Assembly (NCBI RefSeq): GCF_030272615.1
Contig: NC_081415.1
Span: 103,284,796 to 103,348,795, forward strand
From: Cryptomeria japonica
Taxonomy: Eukaryota; Streptophyta; Pinopsida; Cupressales; Cupressaceae
DNA length: 64,000 bases
Direction: 5' to 3'
Shown: positions 49,001 to 60,839 of the stretch, in pieces
Layout: every line of letters starts with the position of its first letter
How positions within the stretch are numbered: the first letter of the stretch is position 1
The notes under the pieces: model-generated
The model's input: the letters and a program-made list of their open reading frames with translations, nothing else
Databases searched by the model: none
What the model was told of the DNA's origin: nothing
Position numbers and translations under genes: made by a program

Positions 49001-49151
49001 CAAAAAAAGTGACTTATCATTAGAGCATGGTCCTTGTTTGGAACTTGTGATAGATCCATCTACCATGCTTGATGTGGCTCCTCTTGTATGTTGTCCACCT
49101 TCCCAAAATAATGATCAACAAGATCGAGGGGAGGATGACGTGCTTTATTAA
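46050..49151 (+). pseudogene. gag plus protease-like gene of copy 1, broken
   Basis: The ATG at 46050 opens a frame homologous to copy 2 (shared MSFTTISPTY, QWMSQEYPDS, MPMKSCAE). A Ser/Pro-rich region with stops follows. The gag core appears at 46846-47160 (ELYNGKGDPLTHVKTFQT) and is cut near 47160, where much of the core is missing. The zinc knuckle CQYHCQPGHDIEKC lies near 47305-47346. The protease-like part reads VLIDLACMVN, so the usual D-S/T-G is absent. An LGHPWL segment follows near 47925, then a repeat of about 12 residues (LPPKxR, FLPKE) at 48222-48425, and an end at TAA 49149-49151. Frames and stops change at least four times. Its likely role was particle formation; no catalytic pol exists in the element. 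Confidence 0.85.
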
Positions 49152-49722
49152 CTTCATTAGCACTATAGACTCTCTCTCTCCTCTCTTGCTTGTTTGTGAA
49201 ATTCTTCTATTTGTTCTCCCTATTCTTCTATTTGTTGTCCCTAGTGTTGTCTACTTGAGGATGATGCAAAGCATTGAGATCTATTTTGGTCTCTCCCATG
49301 TTGACTTAAAAGACACATGTGTTCCCTTCTTCCATGGTGATTTCCTTTCTTTGGGGGATGAGGATGATTTTATGCATAGACATATATATGATATACATGA
49401 ATTATCATAAAAAGCATACTGACTCCAAAGTTAGGTGAAACCACCTGTGCTTTGTGTTTTGTGTTCATTATCCTTTGATTTGTCCTCTCTTGGGGGCTAA
49501 ATTAATGTGATAACGTTCTTGTCTTCTTTGGGTGTATCCTACCTTAAAGAAAATACTCGCGATAAGGCGTATGCAATCGCTTTAACGTGGGGGCTTACAC
49601 TTCGCTCATGATTCTCTCTTTTGAAGCTTAAAGTTACTTAGCGAACTTTGTCTTTGCTTTGTAATTTTTGGTGCTTCTTTGCATGACTCATAATAGGAGA
49701 ACCTTACTAGTTGTAGTCATGG

Positions 49723-49747
49723 TTCTCTCTCTCTCTCTCTCTCTCTC
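49723..49747. repeat. (CT)n microsatellite
   Basis: About 12 CT units in the 3' untranslated part of copy 1. Confidence 0.95.
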
Positions 49748-49905
49748 ACTCATATGATCTTCCCTTTTTCCTTGCCATTGAAGTCGTAAGATCCAAAAGT
49801 CCACTGGGGGCTTGGTGAATCTTGCCTCCTTGATGTGGTGAAAGTATTTCAATCTGAATTCCTTGTACTCTACCATAAGTATTTATGTAAGCTCATACTC
49901 CTGCT

Positions 49906-49920
49906 AAAGTGGGGGCTAAA
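49906..49920 (+). other. Polypurine tract, gag-only copy 1
   Basis: AAAGTGGGGGCTAAA directly abuts the 3' LTR. The same tract is at 54236-54250 in copy 2 on the other strand. Confidence 0.85.
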
Positions 49921-51122
49921 TGTAACATCCTAAAATTGCACCCCTTGCAATTTTTTATTGCATTTGGGTCTTTGCCTTAGTGTTTGTGCCCCTCATCCTA
50001 ATTGAAGACCTGAATATGCTCATGTAAGTCAAAACCTACATTTTGCTCAAGCCTGCACCTCAATGCCACCTCGATCTTGCCCCAAAATAAGGTAGGACCA
50101 GGGCATGGCACCTTGGTCCTCACTGGGACAAGGGTGTGGCACCTTGGGATCCCCTATTTGGAACCTATTTTGAGGCCCCTCCCTTTGGCTCATTTCAAAT
50201 TAAAGCGGGAAAATCCCCCCTATGTTGACCTAATTCAAAAAATCAATCAATTCAACCCATTGGAAAGTATATAAGAGGGATTTCCTCTCACATACATGAA
50301 ATTCAATCAAGCATCTGAGCATTCAGGAGATCAAGCATTGAAGCATTCAAGAGCAACTGGGTATTTTCAGTCTTCCTTCAAGCTTTGGAGTACTAATAGA
50401 GACAAGATTTCAAGCATTGAAGAGGAGATCAACATTTTATTTCATGAAACCCTAATTACAAGTGGAGGCAAGCAAAACTTCATGAGGAGGTATAAGCATT
50501 TCAATTTCATTCAATTCAACATCCCCTCAAAGAGGAGGATTTCTATTTTTAGTCATTTCATTTACATTATTTAAACTACTTGGTTAATTCTAAAACTGGG
50601 TTTGATCTAAAGACAAATCCCTATTCCCAACATATTTCCCTTCCTTTCTATGTGCAAGAAACAAGTGCACAATTGTACTTCTGGAATTAAGCTTTATTCG
50701 TAGAGACGAAAAAACCCTTTTCGACATGCGAAAAGTTTGGAGGACCGATAGGAGGGTGCCCTATCCAAACACACAGTTCCTGGAGCTTTTGTTGGATTTC
50801 ACAAAGTAGCTCCAAATCATCTCAAACTTCTTAGATCCAGGTGCATGGCCAAATCCCAAATCTGTAGCTAATTGATTTCGCATACTTTATCTTCATTTCT
50901 AGCATTTACTCCTAATTCAACTAATCAACTTACAAAAGAGGGTTAATTACATTCCAATCTACTTAGTATTCAATCCTTGCATCCTTTGGGATTGGATCTA
51001 GTAGATTCATTCCCCTCTTTTGAATGTAAAGTCTCCCAAAGTAAAAATTGAACCTTAGTTAAGTTCCCACCTTTTCTCTCAAGTGGTGAATTTGGCTAAG
51101 GTTCCTAATTTTCCACTTTACA
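49921..51122 (+). repeat. 3' LTR, gag-only copy 1
   Basis: 1202 bp. It has two GC-rich hairpin units (about 50093-50153) and an intact TATATAAG at about 50269-50276. Confidence 0.93.
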
Positions 51123-51127
51123 CAACT

Positions 51128-52979
51128 CACACAAGAACATTTACAGTAGGATACACTTAACAAAGAAAATACAAGACACAAAGAAAACAAAGTAAAAGGA
51201 CAAGATACTAAATATGTTAGTACCAAAACAAAGGCTTCACGTTAACTAGTTGAATAAATAAATGTTGTCTCGGCCACTAATGATCATCCTTCGAATGTTA
51301 TTTTAGAAGATCAAGAAAACTTCTACAAAGAGGCAAAAGTATACACAACTGAGAAGAAAATGGTCCATGGTCCAACAACTAGCGAGATGTGTTATGCTAG
51401 GGATCTATAGAAAATCCATCGATTATATTATCCAACAAGTTGTGTTATTTTTGGTGATTCATGTACAACATGGATTCTATTGGCCAATGAGTTGCATTAT
51501 GTTATATGATCCATGGAAGTTATATATTCTACTAGCCAACAAGTCGTGTTATATTGTGTGATCCATGTATAGAAAATAATTATACTCAAGCAAGCTTTGC
51601 TATACTAGGTAATTAAATCCTCAAGGAACATAAACAACAACAACAATGATCATGGATCATAAAAAACAACAACAATGATAATGATAACAAGATGTGTTAT
51701 TGTACTATATGATCAACTTTGTTTCTTATGCTCCCTAAGACATTGTTCATCTAATATAACAAAACTAGTAAGACATATTGTAGTACATGATACAAACAAA
51801 GGTTATATGCTAGAACAAGGTTGTTAGAGATAGATTGGTAAACATGCCTAATGGGATGTTATGCTACAAAATACCACAACTAAAGGGGTACATCAATGAA
51901 CAAAACAAGAAACAAGGAGGCTTTATATTCCCCCCTTATGATGTAATCATATCAATGCTATTTTCATATCTTAATATTCATATCAAGGATAAAAACCCTC
52001 AACACCAAGGAGATATCATTTAAAAGAATGCATGTGTGTAAGATAGGAAGGATATATTTGTAGAGGATACAAATATTCAAGAAAGAAAGAGGTTTTTTAA
52101 AGGAAACATCTTGAAATTAGGGTAAAGGTATCTTTAACAAGGATGCACAATCATCAAAGAGGCAAAGAGGGGGGGATCTTTGTCTAATTATACCTACCCC
52201 CACAAAGAAAGATGATCCTAAAGCAAATATAGCATTTCAACACTATGAGGGGAAGGAGATCCTTACCAAGAATATACACCTTCCAAAGAGTTAGGAGGGG
52301 CAATTCTTGATGAAGGATGCACACATTGAACATCAAAGAGAGATTGTCACAAAAGATATGCACTCTTAAGAAAATAAGAGGTCCTAATCAAGGATGCATA
52401 CCTCCAAACAAGGAGGATAACTTTATGAAAGACACATAATTATATGCAAGGAAGATCTTTTTGAAAGACACATCTCCAAAAATGGAAAGGGGTAAAAGCA
52501 GAAACCTGTGTCACACTTTTATAAAGGAACCAACCAACACAACTAAAACTATTTAACTTCGACTACATAAAAATGACGTTTCTAAATTGAATTTTGAAAC
52601 GATGTAAACTAATCAAATGTAGAAATATTAATAAAAATTAGGTCTGTTATTTTTTAAATTTTTTTGAAAAAAAATTGATATTTTTTTTTATAAATTCAAA
52701 AGACAGATTTTTCATTGCTGAAAAATGTTGAAAATCAGGGGTTCTAGTTGATGTCACAAAAAAAAATGGACTTTTTTTTTCCAAATAGAGAACATATATA
52801 TGCAGTGTTAAAAAAATAAATTTAATTTTGATTTTTTTTTTTTCTCGTTATAATATTTTGAAGTCCAACATAGCTAAATGTGACAGTTTTCATTTGGCGT
52901 CACTTTTTGATTACTGAATTGATCATTAACCAAAAAAAAAAAACCATTTCCAAGAATATTCTCTCATCTAGTGAAAAAT
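51128..52979. other. Spacer between copies 1 and 2
   Basis: No gene recognised. It continues the pre-insertion flank of copy 1. A minisatellite lies at 51372-51600. Bases 52040-52480 hold a loose repeat around AAGGATGCACA and CTCCAAA, and homopolymer A/T runs lie at 52640-52950. Confidence 0.5.
51372..51600. repeat. Degenerate minisatellite, ~52-60 bp units
   Basis: CCAA(C/T)(A/G)AGT(T/C)G(T/C)(G/A)TTAT...TGATCCATG recurs at about 51372, 51432, 51484 and 51536, with a decayed fifth unit. Confidence 0.65.
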
Positions 52980-52984
52980 ATGTA

Positions 52985-54235
52985 TGTAAAGCCGAAAATC
53001 GTGATCGAACCCTAAGTGTTCCCCCCACCACTCCAAGGAGAGGGAAAGGAGATCACTAGGGTTGACGGTTTTCACTTAGGGGAGACTTTACATTCAAAAG
53101 AGGGGTTGAAACCCACAAGATCCAATCCCACACAATGCAAGATTGGATTCTAAATGAGTTTCAAGGGTTAAGACAGCAAGGCTACCCTCTTTTGTAAAAA
53201 ATGTAGATAGAAGGATTAAGCTAGGAATGCATGAAAAGTGAGAAAGACTCACTTATAAACAGAGATAGGAATATAGGATGAAGTTGCGGACCTGGAATTA
53301 GCATTAAAATGTCGAGATGATGTTGTCCTACAAATTTGAGCGAAAGTTGACGGGACGATGGCACCCGGCATGCACACGGTCCTCCAAAAAATCCGCGAAA
53401 CGAAGGGGGATCTGTTCGTCTCTGCACAAGGATTCCAGATCTTCAATTACAGCCGCGTACCTACAACCTACACATAGAAAAGAGAGGACGATTGGGGGGT
53501 TAGGGATTAGGGGTTTGCCCTTAGGTCAAACCCCGGTTTTGGAATTAACCAAGAAATGAGAAATGCTATAAATGTAAATGATTGCAATGTAATAAAGTAC
53601 CAATACCTTGTTGTAAGAATGTTTGTATTCTTACATGCGAAGGTGTAAATGTTGTTGTATGTTGTATGTTGTATGTGATCTCCTCTTCAATGGTTGAATT
53701 CTTGTCTTGAATGCAACACTTAGCCTTGAATGGAGACTTAGAATGATCAATTTCTTGAAGGAATGCTTGAATGCTTGAATGCTTGAATGTTTGAATATCG
53801 TTTCCGCCTTTTTTCCATCCCCCTTTCTAGGAGAGGAAAATTAGTTTATATACTTGCCAATTAGGGTTGATAGACTGATTTTTCCGACCTTAGGCTGACC
53901 TAGGAAGATTATTTTCCAATTTGCAAACTAAAAGACCCGAAGCCCCATAAGAGACAGGGCCCAAAATAGGGCTAGGGACCAAGGCGCTGGGAGCCATGGT
54001 CCTGGGGGACTAGGGAACTGGGCACCCTAGTCCTGAAGGACCAGGGCACTAGGTGCCATGGTCCCACCTCCAGGGATAGCAGGGTGCAAGGAGGATCAGG
54101 CCAGGGTGCTGAAAAATGCAGTTTTTGATGTCATGAACAGGTTTCAAGGTCTCCATTCAGGTTCAGTGTTGCGTCACCATCGTGAAGACCCAAATGCAGT
54201 CGAAATTGCAAGTGTCACAATTTTAGGACGCTACA
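52985..54235 (-). repeat. Left (3') LTR, gag-only copy 2
   Basis: 1251 bp. It has three ~30-bp GC hairpin units at about 53971-54066, a TATA site (minus strand) at about 53845-53853 and an AATGCTTG tandem repeat near 53760-53790. Confidence 0.95.
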
Positions 54236-54250
54236 TTTAGCCCCCACTTT
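54236..54250 (-). other. Polypurine tract, gag-only copy 2
   Basis: The minus strand reads AAAGTGGGGGCTAAA, identical to copy 1. Confidence 0.85.
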
Positions 54251-54979
54251 AGCAGGAGTATAAGCGTATGCTCATACTTCCGGTAAAGTGCAAGGAAACA
54301 ACATTGAAAAACTTTCACCACGTCAAGGAGGCAAGATACACCAAGCCCCCAGTGGACTAAGGATCTTACGACTTCGATTGACAAAGTAAAAGGGAAGATC
54401 ACGGGGGAGAACCATGACTGTCAGTAGTAAGGTTCCCTCACTATGAGTCATGCAAGAGAAATACCAAAAATTTTCAAGGCAAAGCTAAGTTCGCCAAGAA
54501 ATTTTCAAGTATCCTAAAGGGATAGACGGGGTGTATGCCCCCCTACGTTAAAGAGATCACACATGCCTCAACGGGGGTGATTGCTTTAAGGTAGTGATAC
54601 ACATAAGAAATGAGAAGGGAAAGGAGCACGTTATCACAAAGATTTAGCCCCCAAGTGTGAGATAAACCCAAGGATAATAGACACAAAACACAAAGCACGA
54701 GGTGACTTCGCTTTCCTCGGGGTCAGTATGCTGTATGATAATTCATGTATATCATATGTATGTATGCATAATTGTTCTTCATTCCCCAATCAAGGAAGGT
54801 CACCTAGAAGAAGGGAACACATGTGTCTTTTGAGTCAACATGAGAGAGACCAAAAGAGATCTCAATGCTTTGCATCATCCTCAAGTAGACAACACTAAGG
54901 ACAACAAATAGAAGAATGAGAATAACACATAGAAGAAGTAACAAAAGAGAGGAGGAGAGAGTTTTCTATGCTAATGAAA

Positions 54980-57900
54980 CTAGTCTAGCACGTCATCCAC
55001 CCCCCGACCTTGCTGATCAATATTTCGGGAAGGCAGGGAACACGCTAGAGGAGGAACATCCAACATAGTAGATGGAGCTATCACAAGATCCAAACAAGGG
55101 CTATGTTCATGTTCCAAGCCACGTTGTTCTTGTCTAGGAGCTAGGATAAGTGCTTTAGAAAATTCGTTAGATAAATGGTTATCAACATCAACATATTCAT
55201 ATTCACTATCAACATGAAGAGGAGTAACATTTTCATCATGAATAACATTTTCATCTATATCATCATCAAGATTTATAAAAATAGGATCTTTCACTCGCAT
55301 AGGATCAAAATCATCATGCATCTTATGTTTAGGAGATTTTGGAGAAAATGGAATAATGCTTGTTGAAGGTGTTTTTGGAGATTGCAAAGTTTGAGAAGCA
55401 GCTGCCTGAGCTCTAAGACGCCGCTTTCGTCGGCTTTCATGTGCAGAACGATTTCGTCTAGTCTTAGTAGGAAGTTGAGAAGATTGAGGAGGAGAAATGT
55501 TCTCATCCTTATCACTTGGGTGTTTAGGTTGTGGTCTCTTAGGCTGGATAACAGGAGAAGAGGAAGGTCTCTTCTCTCCATAAGAGGAAGGAGGAGGAAC
55601 TACTCCATGTAAAGGAGGAATATTTGGTTTAGGAAGAAGACCAAGTCCATCATGACAAGGGGGTATAGGTCTACTTTTAGAAAGTTTATTAGACATAGAC
55701 ATAGTCACATCCATAGGAATGGGTTGGAAATCTTCTTGAGGAAAGACATTAGTTTTATCTTTCAAAGGAAGAACTTCCTTCTCAAGAACGATAGGAATAT
55801 CAAGTTTGGGTGTTCTAGGTTCACTTAGAGATAGGATCATATCTGTTTTCCACTTTTGATAAGATTTGAAAAGATGATCACTTCGTGGTGGAAGAGATTG
55901 GAATTGTTTAAGCCAAAAATAATCAATAGGAACACTAGAAGTTCTTTCAGGTGGTTTAAAGAGACTATGATTGATAGTAACAACTTCACCATTATGGGGA
56001 AATTTCAAACACTTGTGAATAAGAGAAGCAATAGCTTTCATGGAAGATAGCCAAGGATAGCCAAGCTTCACACGAAATTGTTCGGAAGAAGGAATAATAG
56101 CAAAGCTCACATCAAGGGATTTGTTATGGACTTCAATAGGTAATGTATTAGAACCAATTGCAGGAGAAGAAAATGCATCAAATAATTTCACAACCACATT
56201 TCTTTTGTCATAGATAACTTGATTCAATTGCAAAGTAAAAAGAAATTCTTCAGTAATAACATTAACCATGCAAGCAGGATCAATAAGCACTCCACGGCAA
56301 GGTGTATTCTTGACTTTTGCAACTATGTATAAAGGACCATCAGGTGCCCTGATAGTTTCACTAGAATCAAATGTGATGGAAGATTCTTTAGGGATTTTCT
56401 GCTGCTCTACAAAGTTAATCACATTCGGAGTCATAGACACAAGACCATCAGATGAGAAAGAGGAATCATTAGTCTCAATCGCATTAGAGGTATGAGAAGG
56501 TAATGGATCAGTAAAAATCTTAAGATTTTGGTTAGGAGGAGCTACAGATGTGTTGCCTTTATCATTCACTCCTGAAACAGAGATAGTATTATTATCAATC
56601 AAATCTTGAATTTTACCCTTTAAAGCAAAACATTTTTCAGTATCATGCCCAGGTTGACGATGAAATTGACAAAAAGATTTGTTATCAAAATAGGGTGAAT
56701 TAATCTTTGCAGGATCTATTTGCCTTATAGGAGGGAGAGTAAGCACATTTTGTTCCAATAACTTATTCATAATACTATGCAATAATTCATTCAAAGGAGT
56801 AAACTTTCTTTCTTTCTTGAAAAACTTAGAAATAGGAGGCACACCTGATGCTGCATTCACATTGTTGTTGATGATGTTTTCATTGAATTTAATGGACTCT
56901 CTGTTCGGTTTAAACTTTCCAAATGGTTGTTGACTACTATCACCCTTATCACTCGGAGCCATAGGATTTGCTTGTTCCATTTGACTCACAGTCAGTTGAT
57001 AATTGTGAAGAGTTGCACACAACTGTTGGAAATAAGTAAACTCAGAAAATAGAAGTTTGTCTCGAATATCTTTTTGTAAATTAGAAATAAAGATTCTTTG
57101 AATATCATTGTCAGGCACTGGAAAAGAAATTTGAGCATACAAATGCTTATATCTACCAATGAAATCAGTCACTTTTTCTTTAACACCTTGTTTACAATGC
57201 ATTAAATCAATCAAAGTAACTTTAGGACTTATATTGTTTTGAAATTGTTGAATAAAAGCATTTGCAAGTTGTTCAAAAGAAGTAATAGAATAAGAAGGCA
57301 ACGAGCAATACCATTGTAGGGTTTTATCTCTTAATGTCCTAGTAAACAGTTTTGCAAGCAACCTTTGGTCATAAGCAAAATCGGTACATATTGTTTGAAA
57401 AGTCTTAACATGTGTTAGAGGATCACCTTTACCATTATAAAGCTCCAATGCGGGATCTCAACATGTTTAGGAGGGATAGCTCGAACAATGTCAAGAGAAA
57501 GTGGGCTCGCAACATCAAATGTGGGCACACTAAACTTAGATTGATTCATAGAGGCAATTTGTTGATGTAAAGAAGAGACAGTTTGTGCAAGATTGTTAAT
57601 GGTCGCTTCAGTCGAAGAGTTCATATTAGACATGTTAGATTGAGATGGAGGTATTATGTTATTGAAAGAAGGTATTGATTGAGAGTAAGGTGGTGGGACA
57701 CTATGATAGTTAGTCATAGGAGATGATTGGAAAGGAGGAACACAACAAGGAGGAATGGAATGGTTGAATGAATTGCCCCCTTGCGTCATGTTCATTTGTG
57801 GAGATGTAATAGGAACACTCATTGAAGGAATGAATGAAGAAGTTGGATTGAATGAAGGAAGAGGGTTAATTGAAGAAGAAGGATTGCCCCCATGACTGGT

Positions 57901-58410
57901 GATCATAGGTGGAATGTCTTGTATAGAAGTAGTCATTATGTTTGATGTAAAGGTAGGTATACTAGCAATAGAAGTTGTCAACGGAATAGAATGATTGACT
58001 TGAGTGAGAGGTTGTGTATAACCTAAAGTTTCAGCACAACTCTTCATAGGCATCACATTCGAATCCATAATGTGTGCAATACCACGCAAAATATCAATTC
58101 CATTCTTATCACTTTGAACCATACATTTTAGACCCTCAATTAATGAAAGAGCTTGACTATCGGGGTATTCTTGAGACATCCATTGCTGAAAATCATCAAA
58201 TTGGTTATCCAATTTCGAAAGTTGTTCTACAAAAACCTCATGGAGAGCTTCTTCATCATTAGGAGGATTAGAGGAATTACCCGTGTCCTCGTTAAAAAGG
58301 CTATTCAAATTAGGTTCCATCTCCTCGACAGTTAAACCTTGGAAAGACTTAATTCTAAGGCTTCGTCTAACGGGAATAGTGTAAGTAGGGCTTATTGTTG
58401 TAAAACTCAT
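54980..58410 (-). pseudogene. Nearly intact gag plus protease-like gene of copy 2
   Basis: Two long frames cover it: 58410-57415 (331 residues, ATG start) and 57448-54980 (822 residues). They overlap, and comparison with copy 1 shows a single missing base near 57451. In order: an N-terminal region with QWMSQEYPDS; a Ser/Pro-rich stretch (about 58000-57650); the retrotransposon gag core (ELYNGKGDPLTHVKTFQT to about 56990); and the zinc knuckle CQFHRQPGHDTEKC near 56640-56690. The protease-like fold near 56000-56310 has VLIDPACMVN in place of the usual D-S/T-G, and LGYPWL. A Pro-rich tail with a basic cluster (RRKRRLR) near 55420 follows. The frame ends at 54980. An 822-codon frame without stops is unusual beside the decayed neighbours. 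No pol is encoded, so mobility would depend on another element. Confidence 0.88.
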
Positions 58411-58510
58411 GCACTAGAGAGGGAGAGAAGATTTTGAATTTAGAGGTAGCAAATTTCAATAAAATCAACCAATCTCTTGGATTTAAGCTGTTAAATGCAA
58501 TCACGACAAT

Positions 58511-58594
58511 CTCCCGAATTTTCAGAAAAAAAGTCAGGGACCGTGGCGAATGGAGTGCACGCGGTCCTCGCAACTTTTTTCGAAATTTTCAGGG
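58511..58594. repeat. Hairpin module 1 in the copy 2 leader
   Basis: The arm CCCGAATTTTCAGAAAAAAA pairs with ACTTTTTTCGAAATTTTCAG. Inside, GGACCG (58538-58543) pairs exactly with CGGTCC (58562-58567), with a GTGCAC palindrome between them. Confidence 0.8.
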
Positions 58595-59132
58595 ATGAAA
58601 GTTATGATGATTTTAGAGCTAATCTGAAAAAATTGAGTGATTTTATGATCTGTAGATAGGCCAAATTAAAGTTGCAATCTCAAAATTGAACCCTACCAAG
58701 ATTGTTGAAAAATGCAAAATTTGAATTTTGAAAAAGAGATGGAAATTGAAATTTTGAATTTTATGATTTTAGAGGGAATACCAAAAGCAATGCAAGTTTT
58801 GAATTTTAAAAGTTGACTCAATTTCACGCAAAATTCAATTTTGAAAGCGGAAATCAAAGTTGTTGTAATTAAACACTTAATTTCAAAAGTCACAAATTGC
58901 AAGAATTTGAATAAAGCACTGAAATTTTGAATGAATGCCAACACACTTTTCAGATTTAGGACAGTAAGAACACAACTTTGACACAAAATTTCAATTTCAA
59001 CGATTTTTGAATGATTAGAAGCCTCAATCCAAGCAATCACTAGACCAACTTTGACTTTAATTTTGAAAGTGTTAGAATTGATGAAATCAGCCAAAATTTT
59101 GGATTTTAGCAGAAAAATACAGTAAGATCTAA

Positions 59133-59217
59133 CTCCCGAAATTTTGGAAAAAATGTCAGGGACGATGGCGCTCGGGGTGCACATGGTCCTCGCAACTTTT
59201 TTCCAAATTTTTAGGGA
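59133..59217. repeat. Hairpin module 2 in the copy 2 leader
   Basis: CCCGAAATTTTGGAAAAAAT pairs with ACTTTTTTCCAAATTTTTAG. The inner GGGACGATGGC...CATGGTCC holds GTGCAC. About 620 bp from module 1, in the same layout. Confidence 0.8.
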
Positions 59218-59573
59218 TGAAAGATATTATGATTTTGTTGTGGAATCCAAAGTTACAGCTGATTTGGAGATGTTTTGATCAGTGAAATTGTCGGTCAAAG
59301 GTTGAATCAAGAGGGTTTTAAAAATTAGGGTTTTGACACTTAACCACTTAATTTTTAGAATTAAAGCACAAATATGAATTGAAAATTTGTAATAGAAGGG
59401 TAGATCTGAAACAAGCATTAACCATTAAACATTTCGCAAGCTCAATTACTAAAAAGAAAATTTAGGGTTTTTATGTAATTAACCTCTAAACTTTGCAAAA
59501 TATCAAACATGGAAATGTAATCAAGGAAGCCAATTTTTCAGATCTAACCATGAATAATCAGAAAGGATGTTCA

Positions 59574-59587
59574 CGTCGGGTTCACCA
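59574..59587 (-). other. Primer-binding site, gag-only copy 2
   Basis: The minus strand reads TGGTGAACCCGACG, three bases inside the 5' LTR. Confidence 0.85.
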
Positions 59588-59590
59588 AAA

Positions 59591-60834
59591 TGTAAAGCAG
59601 AAAATCGTGATCGAACCCTAAGTGTTCCCCCCACCACTCCAAGGAGAGGGAAAGGAGATCACTAGGGTTGACAGTTTTCACTTAGGGGAGACTTTACATT
59701 CAAAAGAGGGGTTGAAACCCACAAGATCCAATCCCACACAATGCAAGATTGGATTCTAAATGAGTTTCAAGGGTTAAGACAACAAGGCTACCCTCTTTTG
59801 TAAAGAATGTAGATAGAAGGATTAAGCTAGGAATGCATGAAAAGTGAGAAAGATTCACTTATAAACAGAGATAGGAATATAGGATGAAGCTGCGGACCTG
59901 GAATTAGAAGTAAAATGTCGAGACGATGCTGTCCTGCAAATTTGAGTGAAAGTTGATGGGACGATGGTGCCCGGCGTGCACACGGTCCTCCGAAAAATCT
60001 GCGAAACGAAGGGGGATCTGTTCGTCTATGCACAAGGATTCCAGATCTTCAATTACAGCCGCGTACCTGCAACCTACACACAAAAAAGAGAGGACGATTG
60101 GGGGGTTAGGGATTAGGGGTTTGCCCTTAGGTCAAACCCTAGTTTTGGAATTAACCAAGAAATGAGAAATGCTGTAAATGTAAATGACTGTAATGTAATA
60201 AAGTACCAATACCTTGTTGTAAGAATGTTTGTATTCTTACATGCGAAGGTGTAAATGTTGTTGTATGTTGTATGTTGTATGTGATCTCCTCTTCAATGGT
60301 TGAATCCTTGTCTTGAATGCAACACTTAGCCTTGAATGGAGACTTAGAATGATCAATTGCTTGAAGGAATGCTTGAATGCTTGAATGCTTGAATGTTTGA
60401 ATATCATTTTTGCCTTTTTTCCATCCCCCTTTCTAGGAGAGGAAAAGTAGTTTATATACTTGCCAATTGATAGACTGATTTTTCCGACCTTAGGCCGACC
60501 TAGGAAGATTATTTTCCAATTTGCAAACTAAAAGACCCGAAGCCCCATAAGAGACCGGGCCCAAAATAGGGCCAGGGACCAGGGCGCTGGGCACCATGGT
60601 CCTGGGGGACCAAGGCACTGGGCGCCCTCATCCTGAAGGACCAGGGTGCTAGGCACCATGGTCCCACCTCCAGGGACAGCAGGGTGCAAGGAGGATCAGG
60701 CCAGGGTGCTGAAAAATGCAATTTTGATGTCATGAACAGGTTTCGGGGTCTCCATTCAGGTTCAGTGTTGCGTCGCCATCGTGAAGACCCAAATGCAGTC
60801 AAAATTGCAAGTGTCACAATTTTAGGACGCTACA
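59591..60834 (-). repeat. Right (5') LTR, gag-only copy 2
   Basis: 1244 bp. Three ~30-bp units of GGACCAGGGCGCTGGGC type lie at about 60576-60665. The GACGATGG...CACACGGTCC module lies near 59959-59990. Confidence 0.95.
60451..60459 (-). promoter_or_regulatory. TATA box of the copy 2 5' LTR
   Basis: The minus strand reads AGTATATAAACTAC. The site is intact here, unlike the 5' LTR TATA positions of copy 1 and the Tat element. Confidence 0.65.
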
Positions 60835-60839
60835 ATGTA

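Larger units (their letters stand above)
43723..51122 (+). mobile_element. Non-autonomous gag-only Gypsy-type element, copy 1
   Basis: It is 7.4 kb long. LTRs 43723-44904 and 49921-51122 start TGTAA and end TACA. CAACT duplicates the target at 43718-43722 and 51123-51127. The primer-binding site is at 44908 and the polypurine tract at 49906-49920. The 5.0-kb interior holds one broken gag plus protease-like gene and no RT, RNase H or integrase. This layout fits the terminal-repeat-with-gag (TR-GAG) class. It is related to copy 2 (52985-60834). Confidence 0.93.
52985..60834 (-). mobile_element. Non-autonomous gag-only Gypsy-type element, copy 2
   Basis: 7.85 kb, minus orientation. LTRs 52985-54235 and 59591-60834 are bounded by ATGTA at 52980-52984 and 60835-60839. 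The polypurine tract (minus strand) is at 54236-54250 and the primer-binding site at 59574-59587. The only gene is gag plus protease-like; no RT or integrase region exists. The LTRs differ by roughly 3% over the part compared by eye, mainly C/T and G/A changes. Confidence 0.95.

Noticed and set aside
53221-53559. Frames on both strands in the copy 2 LTR, repeated at 59827-60165
   Set aside because: They are LTR non-coding sequence present in both LTRs; no recognisable protein.
60509-60817. 102-codon minus-strand frame in the copy 2 LTR
   Set aside because: Arises from the GC-rich hairpin units; no equivalent intact frame in the other LTR.
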